Shown: positions 9,316 through 17,447 of the stretch, in pieces
Position numbering within the stretch: position 1 is the stretch's first letter
How the letters are laid out: each line of letters opens with the position of its first letter
NCBI RefSeq assembly: GCF_000317475.1
Contig: NC_019729.1
Span: forward strand, 3,486,501 to 3,550,500
Length of the DNA stretch: 64,000 bases
Source of the DNA: Oscillatoria nigro-viridis PCC 7112
GTDB lineage: Bacteria > Cyanobacteriota > Cyanobacteriia > Cyanobacteriales > Microcoleaceae
Reading direction: 5' to 3'
Notes under the pieces: model-generated
Seen by the model: the letters and a program-made list of their open reading frames with translations, nothing else
What the model was told of the DNA's origin: nothing
The model's database searches: none
Made by a program: the position numbers and the translations under genes

Positions 9316-9813
9316 GTGAGTTTTAAGAAAATTTTCGCCGCCTTAGATGATTCTGAACTCGGCCACCGCGTCTTCACTCAAGCTTTAGAATTAGCTCTGA
9401 GCGATCGGGCCGAGGTGATGCTATTTAACTGCGTTACTGTCAACTCGCTGGGCGAGACGGCAGTGCCAATTCCGGTAGATTTGGGCATGAATGTCGAGTT
9501 AATGGATCAAGCTTATCAAGCTCAACGTTTGCGGCTGGAAAGGGAGGTAAAACACGCTTCGGGTTTGCTGAAAAATTACTGCGACGCTGCAGCAAACAAA
9601 GGATTGCAGGTGGAATTTGACTGCAAAATGGAGGGCGATCCGGGGCATTGTATCTGTGAATCCGCCGAAAATTGGGGCGCAGATTTAATAGTGTTGGGGA
9701 GGCGCGGCCGCACGGGGTTCACAGAGGCTTTTCTCGGCAGCGTCAGCAATTATGTCGTTCACCACGCATCTTGTTCGGTTTTGGTAATCCAGGAAGTCAA
9801 AATCGAAAAATAA
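9316..9813 (+). CDS. Universal stress protein (UspA family)
   Basis: This 165-residue single-domain Usp begins KKIFAALDDSELG, and its C-terminal ATP-binding signature G-2x-G-9x-G(S/T) is visible as GRRGRTGFTEAFLGSVSN. It is therefore probably an ATP-binding type rather than the non-binding UspA type. It starts at GTG 9316, preceded by a strong AGGAGGT at about 9303-9309. Usp proteins are cytoplasmic and help survival under starvation or oxidative stress, but the precise role here is unknown. The Crp-family gene lies directly upstream. Confidence 0.93.
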   Translation: MSFKKIFAALDDSELGHRVFTQALELALSDRAEVMLFNCVTVNSLGETAVPIPVDLGMNVELMDQAYQAQRLRLEREVKHASGLLKNYCDAAANKGLQVEFDCKMEGDPGHCICESAENWGADLIVLGRRGRTGFTEAFLGSVSNYVVHHASCSVLVIQEVKIEK

Positions 9814-9932
9814 TGCTGCTGAAAATTCTGGCTGAGAAAATCCATCTCAAATAAGACTTGCGTTCCTACCGAAACCCGGTTTCTGCGAGCAATATTAAAT
9901 TTGGCGGCGAGGCATCCAAACAGTGAAACCGG

Positions 9933-10196
9933 GAATCAGCCTTATGGGGCGCAAGTCCCGTAAAATCTAAAATCTAAAATCTAAAATCGGAAAATCGGAA
10001 AACCGGGTTTGGGCCGTATCGGGCGCAAGTCCCGTAAAATCTAAAATCTAAAATCGGAAAATCGGGAATCAGCCGTATCGGGCGCAAGTCCCGTAAAATC
10101 TAAAATCTAAAATCTAAAATCGGAAAATCGGGAATCAGCCGTATCGGGCGCAAGTCCCGTAAAATCTAAAATCTAAAATCTAAAATCTAAAATCGG
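9933..10196 (+). repeat. Tandem array of about 60-70 bp units with TAAAATC heptamers
   Basis: Four units each read GGGCGCAAGTCCCGTAAAATC followed by further copies of TAAAATC and then GGAAAATCGG. Two to five heptamers occur per unit, so the unit length varies in steps of 7. The same heptamer (or GATTTTA on the other strand) forms short arrays near 22.09 and 24.33 kb. The last heptamer directly precedes the ATG of the next gene at 10197. Units have no unique spacers, so this is not a CRISPR. Confidence 0.85.
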
Positions 10197-10952
10197 ATGA
10201 GTGATTTTTTGTCAGCAGATGCTGCGTCTAATTCGGGTAGTTCACCCAGTACAAATAACGAGCCGCAAACCGCCGATATTTCAGCAATGGCTGGCGATCG
10301 TACAAATCCCGATCCGGAGAAGCGCGCCTCTGGGGAAGCGCCTTTAAGGCTTGTAGAAACGGCTTTTTTGGCAAGTACCGCGAGCTTAATTTGGCTGGTA
10401 AATTATTACTTTCCGCTGGGGCCTTTGCTGCGGGTTTTTTTCCCGATACCCATCGCCCTAGTTTACTTGCGCTGGGGCAACCGAGCAGCTTGGATGGCAG
10501 CTTTGGTATCGGGTTTGCTGCTGTCGGTACTGATGGGCCCGACGCGGAGCATTTTATACGTGATGCCTTTTGGAATTATGGGAGTTGCGCTGGGAGGACT
10601 TTGGAGGCGCAAAGCGAGTTGGTCACTCTCTATTAGTGTGGGCGCTTTCATTGGTACTGTAGGCTTCTTTTTTCGGTTTTGGCTGCTGTCAGCGTTGGTG
10701 GGTCAAGATCTATGGGTTTACGTAACGGCCCAGGTAACAGAGATGGTGGAATGGGTGTTTGTGAAGCTGGGCTGGCTTAATGTACCGAGTTTGAACACAA
10801 TTGGGGCGATCGCCGCCGGGATGATTTTGGTTAACAATATTGTCTATTTATTTGTAGTGCATTTAGTAGCTTTGCTGCTATTAGATCGTTTGGGAAATCC
10901 AATTCCGCGGCCGCCAAGCTGGGTGCAAGTTTTGATCGATTATGAAGAGTAG
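10197..10952 (+). CDS. DUF2232 family membrane protein
   Basis: This 251-residue protein has a polar, serine-rich N-terminus of about 55 residues, then several transmembrane helices (from about residue 58, including LLRVFFPIPIALVYLRWG, WMAALVSGLLLSVLMG and MILVNNIVYLFVVHLVALLLL). The LRWG and GPTRSILYVMPFGIMGVALG patterns match cyanobacterial DUF2232 proteins, whose function is unknown; they resemble small-molecule transporter components. The start at 10197 lies inside the end of the heptamer array and has no ribosome site, so the true start could be the internal ATG encoding MAGD. The CobT-like gene follows on the same strand, separated by repeats. Confidence 0.82.
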   Translation: MSDFLSADAASNSGSSPSTNNEPQTADISAMAGDRTNPDPEKRASGEAPLRLVETAFLASTASLIWLVNYYFPLGPLLRVFFPIPIALVYLRWGNRAAWMAALVSGLLLSVLMGPTRSILYVMPFGIMGVALGGLWRRKASWSLSISVGAFIGTVGFFFRFWLLSALVGQDLWVYVTAQVTEMVEWVFVKLGWLNVPSLNTIGAIAAGMILVNNIVYLFVVHLVALLLLDRLGNPIPRPPSWVQVLIDYEE

Positions 10953-11189
10953 TTATTGGCCCGCGCAGGGCATGGGCCCGCGCAGGGCATGGGGCATGGG
11001 CCCGCGCAGGGCATTGCTAATTGCTACTAATAACTAATGACTAATGACTAATAGATATCTCCTGAAAAGCAAGTCTTGAACAGGCAGGATGCCTGTTCCA
11101 CAATAATTATTGGAGAGGTCTAATGACTAATGACTGCTAACTAATGACTGCTAACTAATGACTAATGACTAATGACTAATGACTAATTT
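10953..11189 (+). repeat. Intergenic repeats: GGGCCCGCGCAGGGCAT units, a hairpin and ACTAATG heptamers
   Basis: Three copies of a GGCCCGCGCAGGGCAT unit (10957-11012) are followed by ACTAATG-type heptamers. Then comes a GAACAGGCaggatGCCTGTTC hairpin at about 11079-11100, of the same family as the array at 43.34-43.64 kb. Further ACTAATGACTAATGA heptamers run to about 11188, ending just before the start codon of the CobT-like gene. A similar cccgcgcaggg element is seen near 40.41 kb. Confidence 0.8.
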
Positions 11190-12299
11190 ATGATTGGTAT
11201 TTATACAAAAATCGAACAGGGCCAGCGGTGGATCGATCGCTATCGGGGACGAAAACCGATATTTGCCTGCGTGTTAGGATTTACCGCTACAGGCTTAATT
11301 CCGGGGATTTCAGCAGCAGGAGCAACCCCGCACGATCGACAATTTACTTGTTTGGCCGATGCAGAATTTTTGTATAACGGCCCCCAAGCATCGCCCCAAT
11401 ATCCTTTGCCGCCCCTAGAAGCGGGTGCCTCGCCGGTACTGATATCTCGCGCTGTAGTCGAAGCTTTGGAACTTCCGCTTTACCTATTTAATGCTGGTTT
11501 GCCCCTCCCACCTCCCGTACCTGCAATTGATTTGGGCGGCACTGCAGCAAAGTGTCTGATTTCTGGGAATGCTTTAGAACTCGAAACAGTCAAACATTTG
11601 CTCGAACAAGGATTAATTTGGGGAGCTAAATTGGCCGCTCAAACTAATGGCAGCTATTTAATTTTAGGGGAGTGCGTAGTTGGGGGAACGACTACTGCTT
11701 TGGGCGTGTTAATGGGTTTGGGTATTGCAGCGGCGGGCAAAGTTAATAGTTCTCATCCTCGCTGCAATCACGCTCAAAAATTGGCTGCGGTGACAGCGGG
11801 ACTCAATCATGCTGAGTGGGAAATTGGCGGACAAAACAGCACTCCCCTGGAATTGGTGGCGGCGGTGGGCGATCCGATGCAAATAGCGGTGGCGGCAATG
11901 GCGATCGCCGCGAGTCGGACTTGCGGGGTACTCCTGGCTGGGGGCACGCAAATGCTGGCAGTGTACGCTTTGATGCAAGCCTTAGCCCGTGAATATGCTC
12001 TGGTATGGCGTCCCGAACAAGTTGCGGTGGGGACTACGCGCTGGGTAGCCGAAGACCCTACAGGAGACACTGTAGGACTTGCCAATGAGATCGGCGGTGT
12101 GCCTCTGTTGGCGGCGCAGCTAAGTTTTGCTGGATCTCGCTACGGGCAACTGCAAGCTTACGATCGCGGCTATGTTAAGGAAGGTGTCGGTGCGGGTGCG
12201 TGTGCGATCGCCAGTGGCTTGGCTGCAAATTGGACTCCTCCTCAACTCCTTCAAGCTGTTGAAGCTTTAGCACGGCGCAGGTGTGAAATTAAACATTAG
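11190..12299 (+). CDS. cobT: CobT-like nicotinate mononucleotide-dependent phosphoribosyltransferase (TIGR00303 type)
   Basis: This 369-residue protein matches the cyanobacterial/archaeal branch of CobT-like enzymes, which activate the lower ligand for cobamide assembly. Visible conserved stretches are ATPHDRQFT near residue 46, a glycine-rich ECVVGGTTTALGVLMGLG (about 160-177), GDPMQIAVAAMA, and GVLLAGGTQMLAVYAL (about 246-261). There are no transmembrane helices. In cyanobacteria this family is often found beside a DUF2232 membrane protein, as here, but the functional link is not established. Start at ATG 11190, directly after a heptamer repeat and without a good ribosome site. Confidence 0.85.
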   Translation: MIGIYTKIEQGQRWIDRYRGRKPIFACVLGFTATGLIPGISAAGATPHDRQFTCLADAEFLYNGPQASPQYPLPPLEAGASPVLISRAVVEALELPLYLFNAGLPLPPPVPAIDLGGTAAKCLISGNALELETVKHLLEQGLIWGAKLAAQTNGSYLILGECVVGGTTTALGVLMGLGIAAAGKVNSSHPRCNHAQKLAAVTAGLNHAEWEIGGQNSTPLELVAAVGDPMQIAVAAMAIAASRTCGVLLAGGTQMLAVYALMQALAREYALVWRPEQVAVGTTRWVAEDPTGDTVGLANEIGGVPLLAAQLSFAGSRYGQLQAYDRGYVKEGVGAGACAIASGLAANWTPPQLLQAVEALARRRCEIKH

Positions 12300-12701
12300 A
12301 CACTCTTGGAGGCAAAAAAACCAAACCGGTTTTTACTGAAAATATTGAGGTTTTGCAGCGACGAATACACTCGCAAACCGGGTTTTTAGTTTTTTGTGCG
12401 TCCAGGAATGTTAGGAATTAAATATTAAAAATTCAGATGCGCCGATCTAGCTGCGAACATGGTTTTCCGGCTCACCCAGCTTAGTTTTGGCTGAATAATT
12501 ATATCACTTCCTGTAGCATTTCTGCTCTCAGATTTACAGAATTTCCTACATAATATCTGGCTTTGATGCAGTATTCCCCTGCTAATTGCGGGAGATAAAA
12601 AACTCTATGCAATGAATCTATAAGTAGACGAGCATAAATCAACGCAACTTGTATTTTTTTAAATTACTGCCCGATCCCCGCTAGCAATATTCTAGCAATA
12701 T
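12300..12701. other. Intergenic region with AAACCGGTTT hairpin, otherwise featureless
   Basis: Right after the CobT-like stop, 12313-12387 carries an AAACCGGTTTTT element and, 40 bases on, AAACCGGGTTTTTAG. It may terminate the transcript and belongs to the dispersed AAACCCGGTTT repeat family. From 12400 to 12701 I see only AT-rich sequence without open frames or repeats. Confidence 0.6.
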
Positions 12702-13100
12702 TTAATTAGGCCCGCCTAGATGTTGCGAGTGCATTCTTTTGGAGAGCAACTGTTCTTCCAAGGCGGCAATTCGATTGTAAGCTGCTGTTAGCTGAGCTGT
12801 TAAGCGCTGGATTTGAATGTCTGCGCTCAGCTCTTTTTCCATGCTTTGAGAATTCTTGTCGAAGTAGCTGTCATCTAACAGTATATCCTTGTGTTCGAGG
12901 AGGCCGTCGAGACTGCTGTAGGTTTGATAGGGCGAGATTTGGTCGTTTCCTAGGGTTCCAGAGCGATCGTTTCTCTGTTGCTGGGTCAGCTTCGTCTCCT
13001 TGGCAGACTCCAAGAGCTTTTCATTGAGGTTTTCTATGAGTTTGTAGAGGGCCTCGACTTTGTGGGTCAATTGTGTAACTTGCTGGCGGAGCGCTTCCAT
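12702..13100 (-). CDS. Small coiled-coil hypothetical protein
   Basis: The product has 132 residues. Two predicted coiled-coil segments, MEALRQQVTQLTHKVEALY at the start and IQRLTAQLTAAYNRIAALEEQL near the end, flank a polar middle. I chose the ATG at 13100 because AAGGA lies about 8 bases upstream. The frame remains open to 13259, but that extension has non-coding-like composition and encodes part of a heptamer repeat. No enzymatic motif is visible. A structural or septum-related role is possible but has no direct support. Confidence 0.6.
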   Translation of the reverse strand: MEALRQQVTQLTHKVEALYKLIENLNEKLLESAKETKLTQQQRNDRSGTLGNDQISPYQTYSSLDGLLEHKDILLDDSYFDKNSQSMEKELSADIQIQRLTAQLTAAYNRIAALEEQLLSKRMHSQHLGGPN

Positions 13101-13881
13101 AAAATCATCCTTTGGATCGTAACTTATATCTTTAGATATAAGGTAAATCTTTACATAACTTGGATTTATCACTAAATTATTTAATTTTTGACGTAATTGT
13201 TGTGTTTCCAATCCTGACGGTAGATTTAGGGAGCGAGCTTGAAGATAATCGGTCGTCATTAGTGAGTCGATTGTTGATTGTAGATTTTAGATTTTACATA
13301 GTCTTGGACACAGCCACCGGGTTGCTTAACCCCCATACTTCGTTCAAACCTTCAATCAGAGTTAAAACGTCGGGTTTCTGAGAGTCGGATCGCAGAGCGT
13401 CCTATTAGATTGACTTCGCTCTCGCCAGTGCTTTCAGGATTCAGATGAATGGATTTTTAGTTTTTTTAGTTATTAAGCTGTCCCCGATTTAAAAAGGATT
13501 TTTCACTTCGGTTGTGTAAAAAGCGTCATCCAACTGCAGATGGCAGCGCTCTCGTTGTTTCGTTATATTAAAAAATGTAACACAGATGCAGTCGATCGAC
13601 CCGGCTGGCGAGCAAAACTGGCTCAAAGGAACTTGGAGCCGAGAAATTAGGCGTTAAGCTGACGGAGTTTTCGGCATCGGAAAGCTCGATCGACAAGGTA
13701 GAAGGTAAAATCAGGGCAAGAGCAAAACAGACTCACAGCGCAGCAGAACCGAGTACAATGGCTCTGTGTTTGAAAAAGAAATAAGACAAATCGGCGCCAA
13801 CTACCGGACTCGACAAACGATTATTTCCCCGGCTGCAGAACACAAAACGATCGGTCAATATTTAGAAAAGCGGATTGACAG
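13101..13881. other. Intergenic region, no gene recognised
   Basis: This stretch contains a short GATTTTA heptamer run at about 13272-13295 and moderate AT-rich sequence. It holds the two divergent promoters for the coiled-coil protein and the binding lipoprotein. No open frame with a ribosome site or structured element stands out. Confidence 0.5.
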
Positions 13882-14991
13882 GTGAAACGAAGGTCTTTGC
13901 TATTGGGGGCCGCCACCCTAACTTTAAGTCAATTGGCGGCAGGGTGCGGCTCGAAGCCCATTCTCAAAATTCGATCGCTCAAAAACGGTATTCCGGCCCA
14001 ACTGGTAAGCAAATTTAGCCGCGATGTACAACCGTCTCCGCTTTTGCAGGTAACGCAAGAACCGCAATTAAAAGAATTATTCGCCCTATTGCAGGAGTGG
14101 AAACGGGTTCCCAAATCAAAAAATCAAGCTGACTTGGTGATGTTGGGAGATTACTGGCTGACTTTGGCAATTAGGCAAAAATTGATTCAGCCGATCGATC
14201 CTGCTAAGTTTGCTAATTGGTCACAATTGCCCGAAAGATGGCAAAAACTCGTCAGGCGCAACGATGAGGGTAAATTAGATCCTCAAGGTAAAGTGTGGGC
14301 TGCACCTTACCGCTGGGGAAGTACGGTAATTGCCTATCGAACCGACAAATTTAAGGCTTTGGGGTGGACTCCGACAGATTGGAAAGATTTGTGGCGATCT
14401 GAATTGCGCGATCGAATTTCTTTGCCAGACAGTGCCAGAGAAGTTATCGGTTTAACATTAAAAAAGCTAGGGAAATCTTACAATACGCAGCAATTAGATC
14501 GAGTCCCAAATCTTAAAAAAGAACTCGCCAATCTGCACCGACAAGTTAAATTTTATAGTTCTGACGCTTACCTGCAACCATTAATTTTAGGCGATACTTG
14601 GTTGGCCGTAGGTTCCTCTGGCGACTTGCTGCCGCTGCTGCAAACTCAAAAGGATATTGCTTTAGTAATTCCGGTTTCGGGAACTGCACTTTGGACAGAT
14701 TTGTGGGTAGAACCAGCATCAGGGAATCCAGTTTCTTTAGTTGATAAATGGATTGATTTTTGTTTGCAGCCTCGGATTGCTCCTCAATTATCTTTGCTGG
14801 CTAAGGCTAGTTCGCCGATAATTGTCGGCATGAAACCGGAGGATTTGCCGGAAGCTGTTCGCACTAATTCTGTGTTGTTGCCGGATGCTAAGATTCTTGC
14901 TGCTAGCGACTTTCTGCTGCCGTTTGGGGATGCGGGGATTGCCCAATATCGATCGCTCTGGCAAGAAACTAGGCAAGTAGTGAAAAGTTAA
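13882..14991 (+). CDS. Extracellular solute-binding lipoprotein (polyamine/iron-type ABC substrate-binding fold)
   Basis: This 369-residue protein starts at GTG 13882. The N-terminus KRRSLLLGAATLTLSQLAAGC combines an RR-containing Tat-like signal with a lipobox (LAAGC), so it should be exported and lipid-anchored. The body has the type-2 periplasmic binding pattern: WAAPYRWGSTVIAYRTDKF, GWTPTDWKDLW and a GDTWLAVGSSGDLLPLL segment, as in PotD or Fe3+-binding proteins. The ligand is unknown. No permease or ATPase genes are adjacent, so it is an orphan subunit or works with a distant transporter. Confidence 0.85.
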   Translation: MKRRSLLLGAATLTLSQLAAGCGSKPILKIRSLKNGIPAQLVSKFSRDVQPSPLLQVTQEPQLKELFALLQEWKRVPKSKNQADLVMLGDYWLTLAIRQKLIQPIDPAKFANWSQLPERWQKLVRRNDEGKLDPQGKVWAAPYRWGSTVIAYRTDKFKALGWTPTDWKDLWRSELRDRISLPDSAREVIGLTLKKLGKSYNTQQLDRVPNLKKELANLHRQVKFYSSDAYLQPLILGDTWLAVGSSGDLLPLLQTQKDIALVIPVSGTALWTDLWVEPASGNPVSLVDKWIDFCLQPRIAPQLSLLAKASSPIIVGMKPEDLPEAVRTNSVLLPDAKILAASDFLLPFGDAGIAQYRSLWQETRQVVKS

Positions 14992-15492
14992 ATTACAGTG
15001 AGGTACATAGCTCTTGTAGGGACACGGTGTCGCGCCTTTGGGAGTGTCAACTTAAGTTCGTTAGTCATCCCGCGAGTCCGCCAGGGGTTGAAACCCCTGT
15101 CTAATAGCTAAAGTCCTCTCAAAGAGGACTGAAGAACTCATTATAGCAATCCTCGCATCATTTGTGAATTTCTTACTCCCTCCCCGATGCCTTGGGGAGG
15201 GTTGGGGTGGGGTAAAAATTTTACAACTCCTGCAAGAATTGCTATATATCATTTCCGGTAACACTCCTTATGATGTTGAGTGTTGACAGTGAACAGTGAA
15301 CAGTGAACAGTGAACAGTGAACAGTGAACTTGAATTTACTATTCCGATGCTAACGGATTTGATATTAGTCGTCTTCAGACGACTTTAGCTTTGAGGCAGG
15401 GGTTTCAACCCTTGCCGGACTATGGGTTTGACCTGCTTGTTGACACTCCCAAAGGCACGGCCCCGTGTCCTAGCTCTTGTAGGGACACTAAT
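14992..15492. repeat. Repeat-filled intergenic region with (ACAGTGA)6
   Basis: At 15286-15327 there are six perfect tandem ACAGTGA heptamers. On both sides lie relatives of the GAGGACT/CCTGCCGGACT family: 15072-15142 (AGGGGTTGAAACCCCT, then AGTCCTCTCAAAGAGGACT) and 15366-15425 (AGTCGTCTTCAGACGACT, then AGGGGTTTCAACCCTTGCCGGACT). A frame on the minus strand at 15061-15264 only reads through these repeats and is not a gene. Confidence 0.8.
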
Positions 15493-15999
15493 CTAAAATC
15501 TTTTCACCCTTCCTCGGAGGCCCGGATTTGAGAGAGATTCTAAATCAATGCGACAACTAAGCCGATCGCCCTTGCACGAATAAACTGCCAAAGCTGTGCC
15601 TTGACGGTTGCAAACTCGCACATTGTAACCGTATTCGCTGGCGACAGTGCCGAAGCGGTTGACAAACTGATAGCGTTCCATATAATCGAGCAAACTCCAA
15701 AGCTGGCGGTTGACGATGATAATTACCCAAGTATTGCCGGGATCGACAAACCAGCGATCGAGCAATTTTCCGCCAAACTGTTTTTGAGCTAACCACAGAC
15801 TCGGCACGCTTTTTTCGGTTTGCGAAAGCGGGGGCGACGGTAAATTAGCAGCGTTGCCTGTCGGGCAAGCCGGCTGCTGGGAAAATGCCGCAGATTGTCC
15901 CCACAGCAAGGCTCCGAAGCACGCACAACAGGCGATCGGGAACAAAAATAAACTTTTTGTCCAAATGCAATTCTTGCGGGTATCAACATCGTATTTCAT
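15493..15999 (-). CDS. Secreted hypothetical protein
   Basis: The product has 168 residues. The N-terminus MKYDVDTRKNCIWTK is followed by a hydrophobic stretch (LFLFPIACCACFGALLWG) and small residues, consistent with a signal peptide or membrane anchor. The rest carries WLAQKQFGGKLLDRWFVDP, IIVNRQLWSLLDYMERYQF and several cysteines (VCNRQG, YSCKGDRLSCRIDL) that could form disulfides outside the cytoplasm. I do not recognise a named family, but the layout resembles conserved cyanobacterial secreted proteins. The ATG at 15999 was preferred over the upstream frame start (16053), which runs into an inverted repeat. Confidence 0.7.
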   Translation of the reverse strand: MKYDVDTRKNCIWTKSLFLFPIACCACFGALLWGQSAAFSQQPACPTGNAANLPSPPLSQTEKSVPSLWLAQKQFGGKLLDRWFVDPGNTWVIIIVNRQLWSLLDYMERYQFVNRFGTVASEYGYNVRVCNRQGTALAVYSCKGDRLSCRIDLESLSNPGLRGRVKRF

Positions 16000-16030
16000 A
16001 ATTATTGTTTGATTTCTTATATATTTCCCG

Positions 16031-16222
16031 TAGGGGCGGGTTTTACCAACCATTTATGTCTGAAACTCGCCATCTCGAAAACCCGCCCCCCCACAGCATA
16101 TCGCCTACATAAACCTTACATTTTATTATCTGCAAAAGATGTACATTGCGATTTTGTGTTGTGTGGGGGCGGGTTGATCGGATTGTTTTTTTTGCTTTTA
16201 TTGTTGGTAAAACCCGCCCCTA
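16031..16222. repeat. Nested inverted repeat, MITE-like (TAGGGGCGGGTTTTACCAAC ends)
   Basis: A perfect 20-bp inverted repeat, TAGGGGCGGGTTTTACCAAC at 16031-16050 and its complement at 16203-16222, encloses a second inverted pair ACCCGCCCCCCCACA (16081-16095) / TGTGGGGGCGGGTT. A half copy with the same GTAGGGGCGGGTTCACCAATCATTTA order occurs at 51635-51705. The structure is that of a miniature mobile element. It lies immediately downstream of the kinase fragment that ends at 16231. Confidence 0.75.
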
Positions 16223-16230
16223 CAGTCATG

Positions 16231-17421
16231 TTAAAATTTCGATCGCTTAAACAATGAAGCAGGCAGACAAACAGTAAAAGTAGAACCGCAATCTAACTCG
16301 CTAGTAACTTCAATATCGCCGCCCATCATCTGACAAAAACGCTGGCTGATAGTCAGTCCCAAACCCGTACCGCCGTACTTGCGAGTAGTTGAATTGTCAG
16401 CTTGAGTAAAAGGTTGGAACAGTCGCTCTTGCTGTTCTTGTGTCATGCCGATGCCCGTGTCGGTCACTCGGAAAATTAAAAAGTCTGCATCCAAAATTAA
16501 CATTTGAGCAACTTTCGGTTGATATTTATTTTTTAATTCTTCACTGGTAATTCTTTCGACAGTAAGCACGATCGTCCCATTTGCCGAAAATTTAGCAGCA
16601 TTGCTGAGCAAATTCAGCATTACCTGCTGCACTTTCATCAAATCGCCGTGCATCGCGCCGATATTGTCAGAACTCAATACTTGCAAAGTATTGCCGTTTT
16701 TATCCATTAGCGGTTTGATGGTTGTTGCCACCTCCTCGATTAAGCCTCCAACATCGAAGCTTTCGAGGTAAATCTCCATCTTGTCAGCTTCAATTTTGGA
16801 AATGTCTAGAATGTCGTCAATTAGGCGCAGCAAGTGTTTGCCAGCAGTGCGAATTTTGTCTAAATCCGAGACTACCTGTAAGTTGCCTAACTCTTCGGCA
16901 TCTTCCGCTAGCATATCGCTGTAGCCGATAATCGCGTTGAGGGGAGTGCGTAACTCGTGGCTCATGTTTGCCAGAAAAGCACTCTTGGCGCGGTTGGCGA
17001 GTTCTGCTGCTTCTTTGGCCAACTGCCACGCTTCCTCCGCGTCTTTGCGTTCGGTGATATCCCGCAGTGTCGCCACCACCGCTTCGACGCTGCCGTCTGT
17101 CGCACAAACCGGGCTGAGAATGTACTCGTAGTCGCGGGTTCCCCAGTTTGCCGTGGGGACAATTACTTCGCCTTTCACGGGCTCGGCTGTGGCAAATATG
17201 CCGTGGCATTCTTGGTGAACCCGCTGCATAATTGTTGGCGACCAGCCTAATTCCTGCCAGGTTTTGCCAATCATTTCTCTGGGGTTCATGCCGGCGGCTT
17301 GAGCGGCGGTGCGGCTGACATAGGTGTATTTTCCCGATCGATCTATTAGAAAAATTAGGTCAAGAGAAGCGCCGAGAATGCCGTCAACAGTTCTGGCGTG
17401 TCGGGCTACCTGAGCCGTCAT
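16231..17421 (-). CDS. Sensor histidine kinase, 3' part of a gene split by a group II intron
   Basis: This part encodes a PAS domain (about residues 10-130, [20 protein letters not shown]) and a complete kinase core. The phospho-acceptor H-box is [20 protein letters not shown], the N-box [10 protein letters not shown], and the G-boxes DTGIGM and GGTGLGLTI. The frame continues upstream of the ATG as ..RGAITVRQ up to position 17447, where the intron begins, so the ATG at 17421 is an internal codon of the original gene. Joined to the fragment at 20024-22022, it gives one membrane-bound kinase of about 1070-1090 residues. Alone, it could yield a soluble PAS-kinase only if a promoter exists inside the intron. 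Confidence 0.88.
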   Translation of the reverse strand: MTAQVARHARTVDGILGASLDLIFLIDRSGKYTYVSRTAAQAAGMNPREMIGKTWQELGWSPTIMQRVHQECHGIFATAEPVKGEVIVPTANWGTRDYEYILSPVCATDGSVEAVVATLRDITERKDAEEAWQLAKEAAELANRAKSAFLANMSHELRTPLNAIIGYSDMLAEDAEELGNLQVVSDLDKIRTAGKHLLRLIDDILDISKIEADKMEIYLESFDVGGLIEEVATTIKPLMDKNGNTLQVLSSDNIGAMHGDLMKVQQVMLNLLSNAAKFSANGTIVLTVERITSEELKNKYQPKVAQMLILDADFLIFRVTDTGIGMTQEQQERLFQPFTQADNSTTRKYGGTGLGLTISQRFCQMMGGDIEVTSELDCGSTFTVCLPASLFKRSKF

Positions 17422-17447
17422 TTGTCTGACTGTGATGGCGCCGCGGA

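Noticed and set aside
9933..10196. CRISPR array
   Set aside because: Units are contiguous, with only heptamer-number variation and no unique spacers; no cas genes nearby.
15061..15264. Minus-strand frame of 67 codons
   Set aside because: It translates dispersed palindromes (GAGGACT/AGGGGTTGAAACCCC), not a gene.
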